From Streptomyces qinzhouensis (GTDB lineage: Bacteria; Actinomycetota; Actinomycetes; Streptomycetales; Streptomycetaceae): DNA of 64,000 nt. Shown in pieces: positions 61,290 through 64,000 of this stretch. The stretch's first letter is position 1; every line of letters starts with the position of its first letter. The notes below the pieces were generated by a model. That model had not been told where the DNA came from and did not search any database. It was given only the letters and a program-made list of their open reading frames with translations. The translations under genes and the position numbers were made by a program. The stretch covers positions 3,410,001 through 3,474,000 of the forward strand of contig NZ_CP042266.1 of NCBI RefSeq assembly GCF_007856155.1, read 5' to 3'.

Positions 61290-62570
61290 TCAGTGGGAAG
61301 CCGTCGCCCCCTCGCTCTTCACCGGCTCACTCGTGGTCCGCGGGGATTCGGTCGTCCCCGCCTCCCCCAGCCTGCGCAGCAGCAGCCAGAAGCCGGCCGC
61401 GGCGGCGGTGCCGAGGACGGCGCACAGGGCCCAGAGCCAGTCGGCCCCGAAGCGGTCGATCATCTGCCCGGCCATCAGCGGGGCGGCGAGGGTGGCGACG
61501 GACCAGGTCAGCGAGTGCACGCCCTGATAGCGGCCGCGCCCGTGGAGCGGGGAGAGCCGGACGACCAGACCCGCCTGGGTGGGTGCGCTGAGGATCTCGC
61601 CGAGGGTCCAGACGGCGACCGTGAGGGCGTAGAAGGCGATGGAGTCGGCGAAGGCGGTGAGCCCGTATCCGTACCCCGCGAGCAGGGAGGCGACGACCAG
61701 CAGCAGACGCGGGTCGCGATGGGTCAGGACATGGGTGAGGGGGATCTGGAGAATCACGATCAGCAGCCCGTTGAGGGCCATGACCATGCCGAAGCTGGAC
61801 GGCGAGAGCCCGGAGTCGCCCATGGCGAGCGGTAGCCCGATATAGCCCTGGGTGAAGATCAGCGCGAGGAGGAAGGAGAGGACGACCAGGCTCATGAAGC
61901 GCCCGTCGCGCAGGACGGTTCCCATGCCGACCGGTGGTTCGGGGCCGTTGTCCGGCCCGCTGCCCGCGGGGTGCTCCGGCCGGGATTCGGGGAGCTTGAC
62001 GAAGATGACGACCGCGCAGGCCAGGGTCATCACGGCCTCGCCGAGGAAGCCGATGAGGAAGCTGTACTCGGCGATGAACCCGGCGGCGGTCGCGGAGATC
62101 GCGAAGCCGAGGTTGATGGCCCAGTAGTTGAGGGAGTACGCCCGGACCCGGTCCTCCGGGGGCACGATGTCCGCCATCATCGCCTGGACGGCGGGGCGGG
62201 AGCCGGTGGTCGCGGCGCCGACGAGGGCGGCGACCGCGGCGATGGCGGCCGGGTGCTGGACGAAGCCGAGGACCCCGACCGCGACGGCGGACGCGGCCTG
62301 GGTGATCAGCAGGGTGGGCCGCCGTCCGATCCGGTCGGCCATGATCCCGCCGCCGATGGAGCCGACGACGCCGCCGAGCCCGTAGAGGGAGACGACCAGT
62401 CCGGCGTACGAGGCCGAGTAGCCCTTCTCGGCGGTCAGATAGAGCACCAGGAAGGTCGAGACGAAGGCACCGAGCCGGTTGACCAGGGTGCTGGTCCACA
62501 GCCACCAGAACTGGCGGGGCAGGCCCGCCGTACTCTCCCGTGCGGCTCTGTACAACCGGGCCGAACCCAT
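61290..62570 (-). CDS. MFS transporter
   Basis: A 426-residue membrane transporter of about 12 helices. The first half carries GGGIMADRIGRRPTLL, the loop 2-3 motif of the major facilitator superfamily; a hydrophilic loop (RPEHPAGSGPDNGPEPPVG) splits the halves. Likely a drug or metabolite exporter driven by protons; substrate unknown. Confidence 0.88.
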   Translation of the reverse strand: MGSARLYRAARESTAGLPRQFWWLWTSTLVNRLGAFVSTFLVLYLTAEKGYSASYAGLVVSLYGLGGVVGSIGGGIMADRIGRRPTLLITQAASAVAVGVLGFVQHPAAIAAVAALVGAATTGSRPAVQAMMADIVPPEDRVRAYSLNYWAINLGFAISATAAGFIAEYSFLIGFLGEAVMTLACAVVIFVKLPESRPEHPAGSGPDNGPEPPVGMGTVLRDGRFMSLVVLSFLLALIFTQGYIGLPLAMGDSGLSPSSFGMVMALNGLLIVILQIPLTHVLTHRDPRLLLVVASLLAGYGYGLTAFADSIAFYALTVAVWTLGEILSAPTQAGLVVRLSPLHGRGRYQGVHSLTWSVATLAAPLMAGQMIDRFGADWLWALCAVLGTAAAAGFWLLLRRLGEAGTTESPRTTSEPVKSEGATASH

Positions 62571-62710
62571 ACCGACTCCCCCACCTCATGTAAGTGTCAC
62601 TAACCTTGGGCGCACATTACATCTGGTTGGTTTCAGGAGCCACCCATTTGACGGCACCCGTCAACCGTCCCGCGCGTTGGCCGCGGGGCGGGTCCATTAG
62701 GCTCGTACGC

Positions 62711-63472
62711 ATGGCCGACGCACCGTACAAGCTGATCCTCCTCCGCCACGGCGAGAGCGAGTGGAACGCAAAGAACCTGTTCACCGGCTGGGTGGACGTC
62801 AATCTCACCGAGAAGGGCGAGAAGGAGGCGGTCCGCGGCGGCGAGCTGCTGAAGGACGCCGGGCTGCTGCCCGACGTGCTGCACACCTCCCTCCAGAAGC
62901 GCGCCATCCGGACCGCACAGCTCTCGCTGGAGGCCGCGGACCGCCACTGGATCCCGGTCCACCGCTCCTGGCGCCTGAACGAGCGCCACTACGGCGCCCT
63001 CCAGGGCAAGGACAAGGCCCAGACGCTCGCCGAGTTCGGCGAGGAGCAGTTCATGCTCTGGCGCCGCTCCTACGACACCCCGCCGCCCCCGCTGGCGGAC
63101 GGCTCCGAGTTCTCCCAGGCCGGCGACGCCCGCTACGCCGACATCCCGCCGGAGCTGCGCCCGCGCACGGAGTGCCTGAAGGACGTCGTCACCCGCATGC
63201 TGCCGTACTGGTACGACGGCATCGTCCCCGACCTCCTGGCCGGCCGCACCGTCCTGGTCGCCGCCCACGGCAACTCCCTGCGCGCCCTGGTCAAGCACCT
63301 GGACGGCGTCTCGGACGAGGCCATCGCCGGCCTCAACATCCCCACCGGCATCCCGCTCGCCTACGAACTGGACGCCGACTTCAAGCCGATCGTCCCGGGC
63401 GGCACCTACCTCGACCCGGACGCGGCGGCGGCGGCGATCGAGGCCGTGAAGAACCAGGGCAAGAAGAAGTAG
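62711..63472 (+). CDS. gpmA: 2,3-bisphosphoglycerate-dependent phosphoglycerate mutase
   Basis: A 253-residue glycolytic enzyme. [10 protein letters not shown] with phospho-histidine H13, [32 protein letters not shown] and the second histidine in [10 protein letters not shown] are intact. ATG 62711 chosen; the longer frame from 62594 has no ribosome site. Confidence 0.95.
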   Translation: MADAPYKLILLRHGESEWNAKNLFTGWVDVNLTEKGEKEAVRGGELLKDAGLLPDVLHTSLQKRAIRTAQLSLEAADRHWIPVHRSWRLNERHYGALQGKDKAQTLAEFGEEQFMLWRRSYDTPPPPLADGSEFSQAGDARYADIPPELRPRTECLKDVVTRMLPYWYDGIVPDLLAGRTVLVAAHGNSLRALVKHLDGVSDEAIAGLNIPTGIPLAYELDADFKPIVPGGTYLDPDAAAAAIEAVKNQGKKK

Positions 63473-63485
63473 CCTTTGTGATCAT

Positions 63486-63520
63486 GCCCCCTGCCCGCGG
63501 CTCCACCGCGGGCAGGGGGC
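63486..63520 (+). terminator. 15-bp hairpin after gpmA
   Basis: Perfect arms 63486-63500 and 63506-63520, loop CTCCA, followed by TTTGTG. Confidence 0.85.
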
Positions 63521-63574
63521 TTTGTGCCGTACTGGGGGGCTTTGTGCCGCACCGGGGCCGCCTCGGGGCGGCCG

Positions 63575-64000
63575 TCAGCCCTTGGTGACGATGGTCCGTG
63601 CGGCGGCGACCTTCTTCTCGTGCAGCCCGCGCAACTTCCGGAGCACGACAGCATCCTTGGCGATCATCCTCTCCTGAAGCCGGGATTCCACCGCAAACCA
63701 GGTCTCCAGAAGGCCGGTGCTGTGTTTGCAAGCGGCATCGGTCCGGGCGGTCGTCTTTTCCTCATCCGTGACCGGGCCCTCGTGGAATTTCTTTATCTTC
63801 AGCAGATCGAGCGGCGAAGAGTACCCGAATCCCTTCCCCTTCATACAGTCGGACCATTTCTTGATACCGGCCCGAACAGCGGGATCCTTCTGGGAGTCGA
63901 TGAAACTCTGGATCGATATCCGACTTGCCGTCTCACCGCCCTCCGGGTAGTCATAGTCCTTACGGAACCCCTTGATGGCCTGCCCGAAACAGCCTTCCAC
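63575..64000 (-). CDS. Unknown protein, partial at the right edge
   Basis: The visible 141 C-terminal residues are helical and charged (FIDSQKDPAVRAGIKKWSDC, MKGKGFGYSSPLDLLKIKKF), with paired cysteines (SDCMKGKG, DAACKHS). The N-terminus lies outside the window. The type resembles exported helical proteins of actinobacteria; not assigned. Confidence 0.65.
   Translation of the reverse strand: MEGCFGQAIKGFRKDYDYPEGGETASRISIQSFIDSQKDPAVRAGIKKWSDCMKGKGFGYSSPLDLLKIKKFHEGPVTDEEKTTARTDAACKHSTGLLETWFAVESRLQERMIAKDAVVLRKLRGLHEKKVAAARTIVTKG

Noticed and set aside
1..64000. CRISPR arrays
   Set aside because: No regularly spaced short repeats with unique spacers and no cas genes were seen.

Overview
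The window is high-GC actinobacterial DNA and reads as a Streptomyces chromosome. The evidence is the codon bias, the frequent GTG starts, and core genes in an order known from Streptomyces: msiK, rlmB, cysS, ispF, ispD, carD, phoP, phoR and phoU, with gpmA further right. A 25 kb block of mobile DNA sits in a tRNA-Thr(TGT) gene near the left end.

Layout. 1-2.3 kb: end of a sugar-nucleotide transferase gene, a small secreted protein, msiK and tRNA-Thr. 2.3-18.2 kb (element 1): a complete-looking actinomycete integrative and conjugative element (AICE) with int, xis, a Prim-Pol and helicase replication pair, a FtsK-like TraB translocase, spread-type membrane proteins, a GntR regulator and many small genes, most in one minus-strand operon with overlapping starts and stops. 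18.2-27.5 kb (element 2): a second segment with its own att core and its own paired end repeats, but no integrase. It carries a terpene synthase, a squalene/phytoene-synthase-like gene, a prenyltransferase fragment, an XRE regulator fused in frame to a relaxase C-terminus, and an operon of microproteins, methyltransferase, NUDIX and radical SAM enzyme facing an XRE/TPR regulator. It looks like a cis-mobilizable element docked beside element 1.

27.5-35 kb: accessory chromosome with a frameshifted gene, a beta-helix/DUF11 surface protein, an IS30 remnant, a four-repeat SpaA-type surface protein, a truncated HD protein and a tRNA-like sequence. 35-50.8 kb: an ABC-F resistance-type ATPase with a leader peptide, membrane proteins, two sigma factors, a TOPRIM protein, a Tat-exported beta-carbonic anhydrase, a class A penicillin-binding protein, oxidoreductases and a DoxX protein. 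50.9-56.4 kb: housekeeping genes (rlmB, cysS, a flavin/F420-type oxidoreductase, ispF, ispD, carD). 57.2-64 kb: a lipoprotein, phoP/phoR divergent from phoU across a PHO box, a metallothionein-like peptide, an MFS exporter, gpmA and a partial gene.

How it works together. Element 1 can be read as a module: GntR with tandem palindromic operators controls it, Prim-Pol and DUF3631 helicase replicate it from an iteron-rich origin, TraB and the Spd-like proteins move it, and Int/Xis recombine at tRNA-Thr. Element 2 has the same attachment geometry, so element 1, or an integrase from elsewhere, might mobilise its terpene and radical-SAM cargo. All calls come from reading sequence and translations; no database search was run.
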